Assembly (NCBI GenBank): GCA_023256455.1
Contig: JAGDXN010000030.1
Coordinates: 6,619-18,813 of the forward strand
Source of the DNA: Cuniculiplasma sp.
Lineage (GTDB): Archaea > Thermoplasmatota > Thermoplasmata > Thermoplasmatales > Thermoplasmataceae
Direction of reading: 5' to 3'
DNA: 12,195 bases
A model generated the notes under the pieces. That model was not told the DNA's origin. It saw nothing but the letters and a program-made list of their open reading frames with translations, and did not search any database. This document shows, piece after piece, positions 1 to 7,788 of the stretch (positions are counted from its first letter, which is position 1; each line of letters starts with the position of its first letter). Made by a program: the position numbers and the translations under genes.

Positions 1-3000
1 CCCTTCTTTTTGTAAGGTCGCCATCAAATTTTTCAATTGTAACGTCATTTTTTGTTCTCTTTGTGTCCATTGACAGCACAATTTTCCCATTTTTAACATA
101 CAGAAATTTTCTGGTTCCACCAAGATTAGACTTTATCTGGCCTTTAAAATAATTATAGATCAGATCTCTGGGACTGATGATCAGTTCGCCCATTGCTGCC
201 CTTGACTTCTCAAGAAAATTATCCCTCGCCATAACGAACATTTTTCTGTCCAAAACAAAAATTTTCGTAAGATTAATTTTGTGCCCTAACCAGTCCATGT
301 TTCTCCTGAACAGGTCCTCATCCATGCTGCCTGTAATTTCTGAGAATATCTGGAAATTTACAAAGCCAAAAACTGAAACTATCTTCATAATTATGGTTCT
401 TGCCGCTTCGTCAAGATTGAACTTCTCCACAACAAACCTGTATTTTGATCTTGCGTCCTTGCATATTATGGCCCCTTCCCACAGTTTCTTAATGGATTCT
501 CTTACGTTATCATACTGTATGGATAGATTTTCAATAATCTCCTCCTCTCCGGCAGGATATTCCATTATGAATTTCATTACCTTCTGGTCTGTTTCATTCA
601 GAACTATGGATCTTAAGGTTCTGTACAGGGATATGGTTTCGAGAGTGCCCTTTGATGTTATTCCCATGGGCCCATAAAAGGAAAATATGATCTCTGAACT
701 GAAATAACTGTCAACCTCTGAGGGCTTTATATTCCATACAGTAGCCTCGCTGTTATCCCTCAAACCAAGATAGGCATCATAAATATTATCGATGATTCTG
801 CTGGATTGAGGTTTATAACTTGCATAATTCAAAAGGGATTGGGTGAATAGTGTGTCCATGTAGATGGCGTTGAGCTCCTCCGATCCCTTAATGAGAATCC
901 TATTTATTTCCCTGTAGCCATTTTCTATGAACTTAAGCCTTGTTTTCTCAACAGGATCAGTTATAAGTACAGTTTTTCCTGCAGAAATATATTTCCTGTC
1001 AAGGAATTCGCTCAATATCTGAACACCATCTTCCTTTTCCAGCTCAATCTGATCTATCCAGATGGCCTCATCCATGAAATCCATGGACATGATTGCAACC
1101 ATCTTCCCCTTACTGTAAAAGGCATGGGTATATCCGCTGTTTTCGGTCACGAGCCTTCCCATAAGTATCATTACTGGATCACTCACTGGAAGGATTATAT
1201 CCTCAGGCTCGTATTTTTCAAGATCTCCATAATAGATTCCATTCCTTCCATTTATCCCATTAATGCCAACCAGATCCTCTTTCTGGATGTTAAACCACAG
1301 ATTCCTTGTTATCTCCCTTTGCGTAAGAGGGCCCAAAAATTTAAGAAGAGTTGCCATGGCTTCATTTCTGCTCATTTTGGATTCCTGCAATCTTCCATAG
1401 CTATTTCCATCGAAATCTATGAGAACTCTGTATTCCAGGGATTTGAGCAGGGGCCTTACCTCCCGCATATCCATTGAAGTTCCCTTTCCTATGGCCTCCG
1501 CAGTCGCCCTGCCATATTTAAGAAAATCGCAAATGTGAATTTCCTCCTCGCTTAACTGATCCTCCCTCAGTTTCTGAAGGGCCATGGCAAGGTCTCTATT
1601 CATAACAGTCATCTTGTGCCTGAAGAATCTTCCCTGCAAGACGTTTTCAGGCTCTTTGGAGGATCCTCCATCCATGAGCCTGAGATTGAGAGACTGCCTG
1701 TCTGTGTAGAATCCAATTGTGTCGAAATATTCCTGCGGAGAGGAGAATGTTTTCATAAATTTGGCAAGCCTTATTTCTGAGGGTTCTACGCTTTCCATCC
1801 CCAGGATCATCTCCAGGTGGCCCTTTACAATATACTGTTTTGCAAAAACAGGCGTTACATATTCCTGGATTATCTTTCCGTCCTCCATCAGGTTTTGAAG
1901 GGATTCTTCAAGAATTTCCCTTTCCATGGGAAGCCTTATGGATATTTCATCCCCTGTCATTGGACCCATTGAATTCAATGTGTCGAAAACAAGATCTTCT
2001 GAACTGTAAGTCCCACTTTTATGTTCTTCCCTGCGGAAATATATGACCTTATCTCCTGAAAATTTCCTCTCTATGAGATACATGGATTCAAGATTGGAGA
2101 TTGAACTCTTTACAATGTCCTCTGCCATTCCAGCCTTCTTTGCAATTTCATTCATTGTTTTTCCATTGCAATTTTCCAGCACCATCCTTTCCTCTTCTGT
2201 CATTTCCCTCTTTCGTGCAAAGAGATTTTTAAAAAGTTCTACTCGTTCAGGAAGCGTCCAGTATATTCCCCTTACATAAACACTGCATATTTTTCCACTG
2301 TTTGCAAGCTCCCTTGAAAGCTTTGCGCTGTCAATTTTGGAGTATGGAAATGGAGAATTGAACCTTGATCTTGTAATATCCACATAGGGAAAATAGGAGA
2401 AGAGTTGAATGAGATCCTCTTCATTTTCAACTATGGGGACCCTTGAGGAATAAAAGGCTTCGACCCTTGCAGGTTCCCTGATTTTGAAATCCATGTATTC
2501 CGATCCGTAGGCCCTGTCCACAATTCTGCTCTGTAATTCTCTGAGGAGCTTTGCCCTGTCCTCCATCAGAACCACGTCTGAAACACCGGCAAGTATGAGA
2601 GACAGGGAAAATGGGCTTGATTCGTTGCTGTAATTTTTTATTTTAAATTTTCCCCCATCGATTACATCTTTCACATAGTTCAGGGCTGAGGGCACATCCA
2701 TCATATCGTTCATAATTTCCCTGAATGTTTCTGTGATTACTGGAAAGTTTGGAATGTTCTCCAGCGCCTTCAATACCCTGTCGCTCCTCAACTGCTGCAT
2801 AACAACGGATACCTCATGGCCCTTATATCGCCTCAGAACCATGAGAGATCGGGTTGCGCACTGTCTGAACCTTTCCTTAAATACGGTGGTGTTGAAAACA
2901 GATTTCCTGACATAATCCACAAAATTGCCTTTATTTATAAGACCCACGATCTCCCTTATGGGAAGTTTCCTCTCACAGGTAAGCATGAAACCGTCATCCG

Positions 3001-5080
3001 TAACTGTAACCCTGGTGTTCATTTCATATCTGTTGGATATGGCCTGTGCATAGGCTCTGGAAAGGGCATCATTTACCCTCCTCCCCAGTGGGACAAGGAA
3101 GATTAAGCTGAAGAGGTTTTCATCCACATAGCCCTCCACAAGAAGTTCCCTGTCTGTGGGGACGCCAAAACTTCTCTGTCCCCTTACGTAGGATATTATG
3201 CTTCTGGCACCATTCTGATCCACATGGTATTTTTCCATTAGCCAAGAACTAAGTTCATCAATTTTCTCATTTTCAATATCCTGTGAAACCTTCTCCCTGA
3301 AATGGCCTATGAGAACCCCAAGATCATAGGATCGGGGAAGCATTTCCCCTGTCCATGAAGGGATTGTTGGTTTGAGACCTGTGGCATCTCTCACTATAAC
3401 CCTGTTTCCCCTTGATTTTACAAAGGAATATGTTCTTGCACCCAGAACAAAAATATCTCCAGGGACCATCCTTTCCACAAATTTGTCGCTGAGATTCCCC
3501 AGGTGCCTGCCGTTCACATCTATTACATGATAGTCAGAATCTTCAGGAATCGTTCCAACATTCATGAAATATATCATCCTTGTGCTCTTTTTCTTTCCTA
3601 TAGTCTGCTCCTTTTCATCATACCATATCTTTGCATAGATGCTCTTACTTTCAAGCTTCCCGGCAAGATATTCAATCACATCCATGTAATCCTTCCATTC
3701 AAGATTCCTGTATGGGAATGATCTTCGAAGGAGATTGTAGCATTCCTTCAATCCCCAGACCCTTTCAAGGGTCATCCCCACTATTGCCTGAGACAGCACA
3801 TCCAGTGCACCCTCGGGTATGCTAACCCTGTCAATATCCCTGTCATAGGCTGCCTTTGTAAGAACAGAACATTCAACCAAATCGTCAAGATTAAAGACCA
3901 CAAATCTGCCCTTGGTCAGCTCATTTATGGAGTGCCCGGCCCTTCCTATCCTCTGAAGACCCTTTGAAACCGATTTTGGGCTTCCTATCTGAACAACCAG
4001 ATCTATGCTTCCAATATCAATACCAAGTTCAAGGGATGTGGAGGATATTACACATCTCAACTCTCCCCTCTTAAGCTTCTCCTCCACATTCAATCTTGTT
4101 TCTTTGCCCAGCGAGGAGTGATGGGCTTCGAGGCTGTCTATACCCCGTGCCTTCAGTCTTATGGCCACGTGCTCTGTGGCACTTCTTGTGTTTGTGAAAA
4201 TGAGTGTCGTTTTATGCTCTTCCACGAGCTTTGCCAGAATATCATACATTCTTTCATTTGCAACCTCAAAACCTGCACTTGTAAGATCCTTTACTGGTGT
4301 GAGTGTTTCCAGATCAAGCCCCCTCTTTATGTCCACATCCACAATTTCGCATTTCCTTGGTTCTCCATCTTTGTATCCGCACAGGAAATTGGCAATTAGG
4401 GGCAATGGTGCCTGAGTTGCAGAAAGCCCTATTCTGACAAAAGCCGGGGATACCTCTTCAAGCCTCTCCATATTCAGTGAGAGTAAGGTACCCCTCTTTG
4501 ACGATGATATTTCATGAATTTCATCAATAATAACATATTTTACAGTCCTGAACTTTTCCTTGAACTTTGGTGCTGTCAGTGCAAGGGAAAAGGATTCTGG
4601 CGTTGTGATCAGGATATGAGGCGGTTTACGCAGCATCTTCTGCCTTTCATTCTGCGGAGTGTCTCCGCTTCTCACCGCAACCCTTATGGGTTGAAGATCA
4701 AGCCCCTCCTCCCTGGCAATGGCATATATTTCTTCCAGAGGCTGATTTAAATTTTTGTTGATATCGTTTGCCAGGGCTTTTAAAGGGCTTATGTAAACGC
4801 AGAATATTTCATCCTTTAGTTCTCCATTTCTTGCCTTGATAAACAGTTCATTGATTATGGAGAGAAAGCCCGTGAGAGTTTTTCCTGTTCCAGTAGGACT
4901 TGAAACCAGAACATTTTTACCTTCATGAACTAGAGGAATGACCCTCTTCTGAGGTACTGTAAGTGAGGAATATTTGCCGTTAAACCATTTTGCTATAAGA
5001 TCGTCAATAAAAGGAAGCTCTTCCTCTATAGTTTTCCTTCTTATTTCAATTCCATCCGTATTAATCCTTAGTTCAGTCAA
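1..5080 (-). CDS. lhr: Lhr-family ATP-dependent helicase, long form (C-terminus off the left edge)
   Basis: Superfamily 2 helicase of the Lhr (large helicase-related) family, an ATP-driven nucleic-acid translocase linked to DNA repair. The frame is open from 5080 to the window edge: 1693 codons and no stop seen. Visible motifs: Walker A SPTGTGKT (about residue 60-67), DEIH box (about 186-189), SAT (about 219), QRIGRAGH (about 375-382). The Lhr-specific core follows: GDIFVLGARTYSF (about 540), PSWTGEMLPRSYDLG (about 575), GRRVNDALSRA (about 665), FRQCATRSLMVLRRYKG (about 740), SPFSLSLI (about 820), DVVLMEDRAKLLREL (about 840). Archaeal Lhr cores usually end near residue 850-950; this one continues for at least 750 more residues with repeated winged-helix-like segments, like the bacterial long form. 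The start is the TTG at 5080, since TAA precedes it and no in-frame ATG lies near; this is uncertain. Family assignment is secure; the role of the extension is inferred. Confidence 0.93.
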   Translation of the reverse strand, partial: MTELRINTDGIEIRRKTIEEELPFIDDLIAKWFNGKYSSLTVPQKRVIPLVHEGKNVLVSSPTGTGKTLTGFLSIINELFIKARNGELKDEIFCVYISPLKALANDINKNLNQPLEEIYAIAREEGLDLQPIRVAVRSGDTPQNERQKMLRKPPHILITTPESFSLALTAPKFKEKFRTVKYVIIDEIHEISSSKRGTLLSLNMERLEEVSPAFVRIGLSATQAPLPLIANFLCGYKDGEPRKCEIVDVDIKRGLDLETLTPVKDLTSAGFEVANERMYDILAKLVEEHKTTLIFTNTRSATEHVAIRLKARGIDSLEAHHSSLGKETRLNVEEKLKRGELRCVISSTSLELGIDIGSIDLVVQIGSPKSVSKGLQRIGRAGHSINELTKGRFVVFNLDDLVECSVLTKAAYDRDIDRVSIPEGALDVLSQAIVGMTLERVWGLKECYNLLRRSFPYRNLEWKDYMDVIEYLAGKLESKSIYAKIWYDEKEQTIGKKKSTRMIYFMNVGTIPEDSDYHVIDVNGRHLGNLSDKFVERMVPGDIFVLGARTYSFVKSRGNRVIVRDATGLKPTIPSWTGEMLPRSYDLGVLIGHFREKVSQDIENEKIDELSSWLMEKYHVDQNGARSIISYVRGQRSFGVPTDRELLVEGYVDENLFSLIFLVPLGRRVNDALSRAYAQAISNRYEMNTRVTVTDDGFMLTCERKLPIREIVGLINKGNFVDYVRKSVFNTTVFKERFRQCATRSLMVLRRYKGHEVSVVMQQLRSDRVLKALENIPNFPVITETFREIMNDMMDVPSALNYVKDVIDGGKFKIKNYSNESSPFSLSLILAGVSDVVLMEDRAKLLRELQSRIVDRAYGSEYMDFKIREPARVEAFYSSRVPIVENEEDLIQLFSYFPYVDITRSRFNSPFPYSKIDSAKLSRELANSGKICSVYVRGIYWTLPERVELFKNLFARKREMTEEERMVLENCNGKTMNEIAKKAGMAEDIVKSSISNLESMYLIERKFSGDKVIYFRREEHKSGTYSSEDLVFDTLNSMGPMTGDEISIRLPMEREILEESLQNLMEDGKIIQEYVTPVFAKQYIVKGHLEMILGMESVEPSEIRLAKFMKTFSSPQEYFDTIGFYTDRQSLNLRLMDGGSSKEPENVLQGRFFRHKMTVMNRDLAMALQKLREDQLSEEEIHICDFLKYGRATAEAIGKGTSMDMREVRPLLKSLEYRVLIDFDGNSYGRLQESKMSRNEAMATLLKFLGPLTQREITRNLWFNIQKEDLVGINGINGRNGIYYGDLEKYEPEDIILPVSDPVMILMGRLVTENSGYTHAFYSKGKMVAIMSMDFMDEAIWIDQIELEKEDGVQILSEFLDRKYISAGKTVLITDPVEKTRLKFIENGYREINRILIKGSEELNAIYMDTLFTQSLLNYASYKPQSSRIIDNIYDAYLGLRDNSEATVWNIKPSEVDSYFSSEIIFSFYGPMGITSKGTLETISLYRTLRSIVLNETDQKVMKFIMEYPAGEEEIIENLSIQYDNVRESIKKLWEGAIICKDARSKYRFVVEKFNLDEAARTIIMKIVSVFGFVNFQIFSEITGSMDEDLFRRNMDWLGHKINLTKIFVLDRKMFVMARDNFLEKSRAAMGELIISPRDLIYNYFKGQIKSNLGGTRKFLYVKNGKIVLSMDTKRTKNDVTIEKFDGDLTKRR

Positions 5081-5267
5081 AAAAAGTATAAAAGCTTTCG
5101 TTATAGATTATAATGTCTCTATTTGTAACTAAGAGGGAATTACAACGATCTGTTTCCATTTAGATTGCAAACCATGAACAATAAAGAATCATTTAGAATA
5201 TAAAGGATAGATGCTCTTTGAAATTTTTTTGAATCTGAATTAAAATGAAGTTGTAGTGATTTTAACC
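5081..5267. other. lhr-DUF763 intergenic region with stacked TATA-like boxes
   Basis: This 187-bp A+T-rich spacer lies between the DUF763 stop and the lhr start, both on the minus strand. It contains three TATA-like sequences for the minus strand (about 5198-5204, 5107-5114, 5087-5093). A T7 run on the minus strand at 5079-5085 abuts the lhr start. A possible 11-codon ORF lies at 5140-5175. I see no convincing stable hairpin, tRNA or box C/D motifs. Confidence 0.5.
5107..5114 (-). promoter_or_regulatory. Candidate TATA box for lhr
   Basis: The minus strand reads ATTATAAT here, centred about 30 nt before the TTG at 5080. That would give a transcript with a leader of only a few bases. Two competing boxes exist: TTTTATA at 5087-5093, which would start transcription inside the assumed coding frame near 5064, and TTTATAT around 5198-5204. 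The region is A+T-rich, so chance matches are likely. Confidence 0.35.
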
Positions 5268-6356
5268 CTATCTTTTTATGGCGAACTCTGTCTTCTCCAC
5301 AGAAAGCCTGCTTATTCTTTCAAGCCTTTTCACAATCATAGTTCTTTCCATCCCTGATGTCCTCAGTATTTCATCGAAAAAGGCAATTACCTGATCGTAA
5401 TCCCTGTGATCAACAGGTTTTGGTATTCCATCCTTTCCCCCAAGGGCATAGGAATATCTTATTGGATCCTGCATACTGATCTGTTCCCCCGTCAGCACTT
5501 CTGAAATATAGGCTATTGCCCTTATGGTACTCCTCCCTGCTCCTGGAATGGAAAGAAGTTCGGCCATATTGGATGGATCATATTCATATATCTTTTTCAA
5601 TCTCTCGAAGGGCACCTTCACCTTCAAATTTAAAACCTTTGGCTCAAAAAAACTGTCAAGGGATGTTTGACCTTCCCCTGAAATCTTTGGCTTTTCCCTC
5701 ATTACCCTTAGCATATTTTCCCTTACCTTTCTATTTATGGGAGAGGATAGATCCATGGTGTCATCGCCCATGGTATTGGAACCTATTCCCTCCCTCTGTT
5801 CCTCAAACATAGAATCCAAGGAAATATTTGTCCAGTGGTACCTTCTTGCAAGTTTTTGAGAATCGTTCAAACCTTGCTGAACCACTGCATAGTTTCCCCT
5901 GTAATCTGAAATAAGGCTGTGTATGTATAGATCAAAACCATCCTGGAGAAGATTGCTATCTACCCTGGCAATATAATCACTCTCTCTTCCAATTTTACCT
6001 GCAAGATTTGAAGATATCATGCTGGATGATCTTTTTTCGATCTCGTCATTCTTTAACTTCATATTTTTTCCCTTGCCCCCTGCAACAAAAAAATCCAGAT
6101 CATGGTTATTTGCGTATTCCTTCAGTGCGTGGATTGTGGTTGTAGTGGTTCCACTCGAGTTCCAGTCAAATCCAGTGACAAGGCTCAGGGAATGAAACCA
6201 GACAGGGTCCGAAAATCTCCTTATGAGATCCTGCGTTGAATAAACCTCAGAGATCAGTGTACATATCTGTCCTGTGAGAATCACTATTTTTTTGTAGAGA
6301 TTCTCAGGAGGTTTTCCATAATGAAGTGGAAGGTAGGAAACCCCTCTTCTGTTCAT
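5268..6356 (-). CDS. DUF763 family protein with helix-hairpin-helix motif
   Basis: A 362-residue member of the DUF763 family, found in archaea and some bacteria; its biochemical function is not established to my knowledge. Family hallmarks are all present: RRGVSYLPLHYGKPP at residues 3-17, FSDPVWFHSLSLVTGFDW (48-65) followed by SSGTTTTT, AGGKGK (92-97), QQGLNDSQKLARRYHW (160-175), and a C-terminal DYDQVIAFFDEIL segment. Residues 266-289 (ELLSIPGAGRSTIRAIAYI region) form a clear helix-hairpin-helix, which suggests binding to DNA or structured nucleic acid. The ATG at 6356 is chosen because the family motif begins at residue 3 and a TATA box sits 25 nt upstream. It lies directly upstream of lhr in the same orientation, separated by 187 bp, so co-function in nucleic-acid repair or processing is an inference. 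No signal peptide or membrane segment is seen; it is probably cytoplasmic. Confidence 0.92.
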   Translation of the reverse strand: MNRRGVSYLPLHYGKPPENLYKKIVILTGQICTLISEVYSTQDLIRRFSDPVWFHSLSLVTGFDWNSSGTTTTTIHALKEYANNHDLDFFVAGGKGKNMKLKNDEIEKRSSSMISSNLAGKIGRESDYIARVDSNLLQDGFDLYIHSLISDYRGNYAVVQQGLNDSQKLARRYHWTNISLDSMFEEQREGIGSNTMGDDTMDLSSPINRKVRENMLRVMREKPKISGEGQTSLDSFFEPKVLNLKVKVPFERLKKIYEYDPSNMAELLSIPGAGRSTIRAIAYISEVLTGEQISMQDPIRYSYALGGKDGIPKPVDHRDYDQVIAFFDEILRTSGMERTMIVKRLERISRLSVEKTEFAIKR

Positions 6357-6377
6357 GAAATAAGAATATGGGAAGGG

Positions 6378-6384
6378 ATATAAA
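6378..6384 (-). promoter_or_regulatory. TATA box of the DUF763 gene (leaderless)
   Basis: The minus strand reads CTTTATATCCC. The box centre is about 25 nt before the A of the ATG at 6356, so transcription should begin at or next to the start codon. No Shine-Dalgarno sequence lies before the ATG, which agrees with leaderless translation. Confidence 0.65.
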
Positions 6385-6426
6385 GTTTGATCCAGAACCT
6401 CTCATTTTAAGGATTTCAAGTAAAGA

Positions 6427-6433
6427 TTTAGTA
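6427..6433 (+). promoter_or_regulatory. Weak TATA-like element of the DUF2175 gene
   Basis: TTTAGTA is centred about 24 nt before the ATG at 6454, the position expected for a leaderless archaeal promoter. The match to the TATA consensus is poor. The 97-bp spacer 6357-6453 thus appears to hold two divergent promoters. Confidence 0.4.
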
Positions 6434-6453
6434 TGAGATGAGTATGCCATAAT

Positions 6454-6756
6454 ATGGCGCAGTTTAATTGCTACGAATGTAAAAAAGAGGTCAGGACAGG
6501 AGAGAAATTTACATTTACAAAGATGGGGGCAGTACACTTTGACTGCTTCATTTCTGCAAAGAGAAGGGAAATAGACAGCTCAAAGGAAGAAAAACTCAGA
6601 AGCTATTCCTTAATACTTGATTCTGAACTTACCCATCTCCTCAATCTTCTCAGGATCGAGCCTAAAAACGATGATGAAAAAATATACCACAACCAGAAAT
6701 ACAAGGAAATTGAAAAGAGTGCCGGAGAAACAACCAAAAAGATAGTGGAACTCTAA
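6454..6756 (+). CDS. DUF2175 small zinc-binding protein
   Basis: A 100-residue protein of the archaeal DUF2175 family, function unknown. The N-terminal third is the conserved part: C6-x2-C9, then FTFTKMGAVHFDCFI with H28 and C31, a likely CCHC zinc site in the treble-clef or zinc-ribbon style. The remaining two thirds (about residues 35-100) are charged and predicted helical (lysine/glutamate-rich, with a leucine-rich patch DSELTHLLNLLRIEP), perhaps an oligomerisation or partner-binding arm. It stands alone on the plus strand between two minus-strand transcription units, divergent from DUF763. The ATG at 6454 is the only sensible start: the zinc motif begins at residue 6 and a weak TATA box precedes it at the leaderless distance. 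No membrane segment is seen. Family recognition is good; the function is not known. Confidence 0.85.
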   Translation: MAQFNCYECKKEVRTGEKFTFTKMGAVHFDCFISAKRREIDSSKEEKLRSYSLILDSELTHLLNLLRIEPKNDDEKIYHNQKYKEIEKSAGETTKKIVEL

Positions 6757-6765
6757 GGGTAAAAC

Positions 6766-6780
6766 ATTTTATTTTTTTTA
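6766..6780 (+). terminator. T-rich terminator after the DUF2175 gene
   Basis: T4 and T8 runs (6767-6770 and 6772-6779) begin about 10 nt after the TAA at 6754-6756. Oligo-T in the coding strand is the usual intrinsic termination signal in archaea, and no hairpin is required. Confidence 0.6.
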
Positions 6781-6802
6781 AATCTCTTATTAGAAATATT
6801 CT

Positions 6803-6831
6803 AAAAATTGTGTGTAAAATTAATACAAAAA
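6803..6831 (-). terminator. T-rich terminator after rps27ae
   Basis: On the minus strand, three T runs (T5 at 6827-6831, T4 at 6816-6819, T5 at 6803-6807) follow directly after the rps27ae stop codon. Together with the plus-strand T tract at 6767-6779 they make a compact bidirectional terminator between two convergent transcription units. Confidence 0.55.
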
Positions 6832-6833
6832 TA

Positions 6834-6989
6834 TTACTTTTTCTTTTTGAACTCAGTGTATCCGCATTTTCCGCAGGTAAATCTGTCTTCGTGTTCAGCC
6901 AGATATACTCCCACACCGCACCTTGGGCAGCTCCTCTTCTGGCGAACCAGCCTGTTATTTTCTACTTTATAAAACTCCCTCTTTTGCAT
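6834..6989 (-). CDS. rps27ae: 30S ribosomal protein S27ae
   Basis: A 51-residue protein of the archaeal small ribosomal subunit. It contains a zinc ribbon with two CxxC pairs, SCPRCG and TCGKCG, flanked by the conserved [12 protein letters not shown] segment, and it ends in a run of lysines (FKKKK) suited to rRNA contact. Archaeal S27ae lacks the ubiquitin fusion of the eukaryotic S27a precursor, and so does this one. The ATG at 6989 overlaps the stop of rps24e (TAATG), so the two are translationally coupled. It is the last gene of the rpo7-spt4-dephospho-CoA kinase-rps24e cluster and is followed by T-rich termination signals. Confidence 0.95.
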   Translation of the reverse strand: MQKREFYKVENNRLVRQKRSCPRCGVGVYLAEHEDRFTCGKCGYTEFKKKK

Positions 6990-7288
6990 TACTTTTTCTC
7001 CTCCTTTACCTTTAAGCCGTTTCTGAAAAGTTCATAATCTGGTTCGTAAAGCATTGCATCTTCCTTCTTTAAGTATATCTTGCTATAGCCTTCAAGGAAA
7101 TGAAGCCCTGTCTTCTGTATGTTTTTGTCAACTATGACAAGTTCCTTGTTGCTATTTGTATTTCTTGCAATTATTTCCTTAATAACATCTCTGGAGGGAG
7201 TCGGGCTGTTTTCATACTCCAGCGTGTATTTAATCTCCTTTCTCCTCAGTATGGTGTTATCCTTTGATTCGACAATCTTAAAGTTCAT
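6989..7288 (-). CDS. rps24e: 30S ribosomal protein S24e
   Basis: A 99-residue small-subunit ribosomal protein found in archaea and eukaryotes. Recognisable features are the N-terminal strand [19 protein letters not shown], the segment [13 protein letters not shown], the core strand [19 protein letters not shown], then [20 protein letters not shown] and a lysine-rich C-terminus. Its length matches the family. The start ATG at 7288 overlaps the stop of the upstream dephospho-CoA kinase gene (ATGA), and its own stop overlaps the rps27ae start, so expression depends on the operon promoter upstream of rpo7. Placement between the kinase and S27ae is the common archaeal order, which supports the call. 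Confidence 0.95.
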   Translation of the reverse strand: MNFKIVESKDNTILRRKEIKYTLEYENSPTPSRDVIKEIIARNTNSNKELVIVDKNIQKTGLHFLEGYSKIYLKKEDAMLYEPDYELFRNGLKVKEEKK

Positions 7289-7788
7289 TCCATCTTCACT
7301 TCCATTTTTTCAAATATGTTTTCAACCAGTTTTTTTGACAGATCGTTAACCTCTATCTGGGCCATTCCAACATCCGGAATGCCGTAAACTACCAGTGAAT
7401 GAATTGGAGCATAAAAAATTATTGGTAAAACTGCAAGGTCCTCCTCACCATCCACCTCAATAAGAAACCTTTTCTCAGAATGGATGCCTGTGTAAATCAA
7501 TTTAATAAGATTTCCAGTGACAACACCTGGTGGATTTTTAACTCTCACCGATCCTTCCTTGCTTTTATAAATGCCCTTTCCTCTCTGGGTTTTCAGATCA
7601 TAAATTTCCATCTCTGGAAGAATATCCAGTTCCTCAAGAACCTTGCAGGTGAAATCCCCTACAGCAAACAGTTCCCTTCCATCCCTCCCCCTTAGAGTTT
7701 TTGGATCTATTACGGTCCCATTATTTGATTTTATGAGATTTACAGATTCCTCTGTAACATAATAATTACTGTCGAACCTTAATTGCAT
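7285..7788 (-). CDS. GTP-dependent dephospho-CoA kinase (DUF359 family)
   Basis: A 167-residue archaeal enzyme catalysing the last step of coenzyme A synthesis, phosphorylation of dephospho-CoA with GTP as donor. The family, formerly DUF359, is unrelated to bacterial CoaE. Conserved blocks: VGDFTCKVLEELDILPEM (43-60) with IYDLKTQR after it, VKNPPGVVTGNL (83-94), and VDGEEDLAVLPIIFYAP (112-128) followed by VYGIPDVGMAQIEV (134-147). The acidic GEED cluster is the likely nucleotide/metal or catalytic site. The frame can be extended to a TTG at 7824, but the ATG at 7788 is preferred: it follows a purine-rich AAAGGAAGG ribosome-binding sequence and the conserved region starts close to it. It overlaps the end of spt4 by 23 bp and the start of rps24e by 4 bp. 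It sits in the rpo7-spt4-S24e-S27ae operon, a recurrent location for this gene in archaea. Confidence 0.92.
   Translation of the reverse strand: MQLRFDSNYYVTEESVNLIKSNNGTVIDPKTLRGRDGRELFAVGDFTCKVLEELDILPEMEIYDLKTQRGKGIYKSKEGSVRVKNPPGVVTGNLIKLIYTGIHSEKRFLIEVDGEEDLAVLPIIFYAPIHSLVVYGIPDVGMAQIEVNDLSKKLVENIFEKMEVKME

Noticed and set aside
177..4750. A series of plus-strand open frames of 60-170 codons opposite the lhr gene
   Set aside because: They are antisense shadows of a strongly coding minus-strand frame. None shows a recognisable family, promoter or ribosome-binding site, and the minus-strand translation carries unbroken Lhr motifs.
5081..5267. A structured ncRNA or riboswitch in the lhr leader
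   Set aside because: No stable paired stems or known motif could be seen by eye. The region is simply A+T-rich with several TATA-like words.
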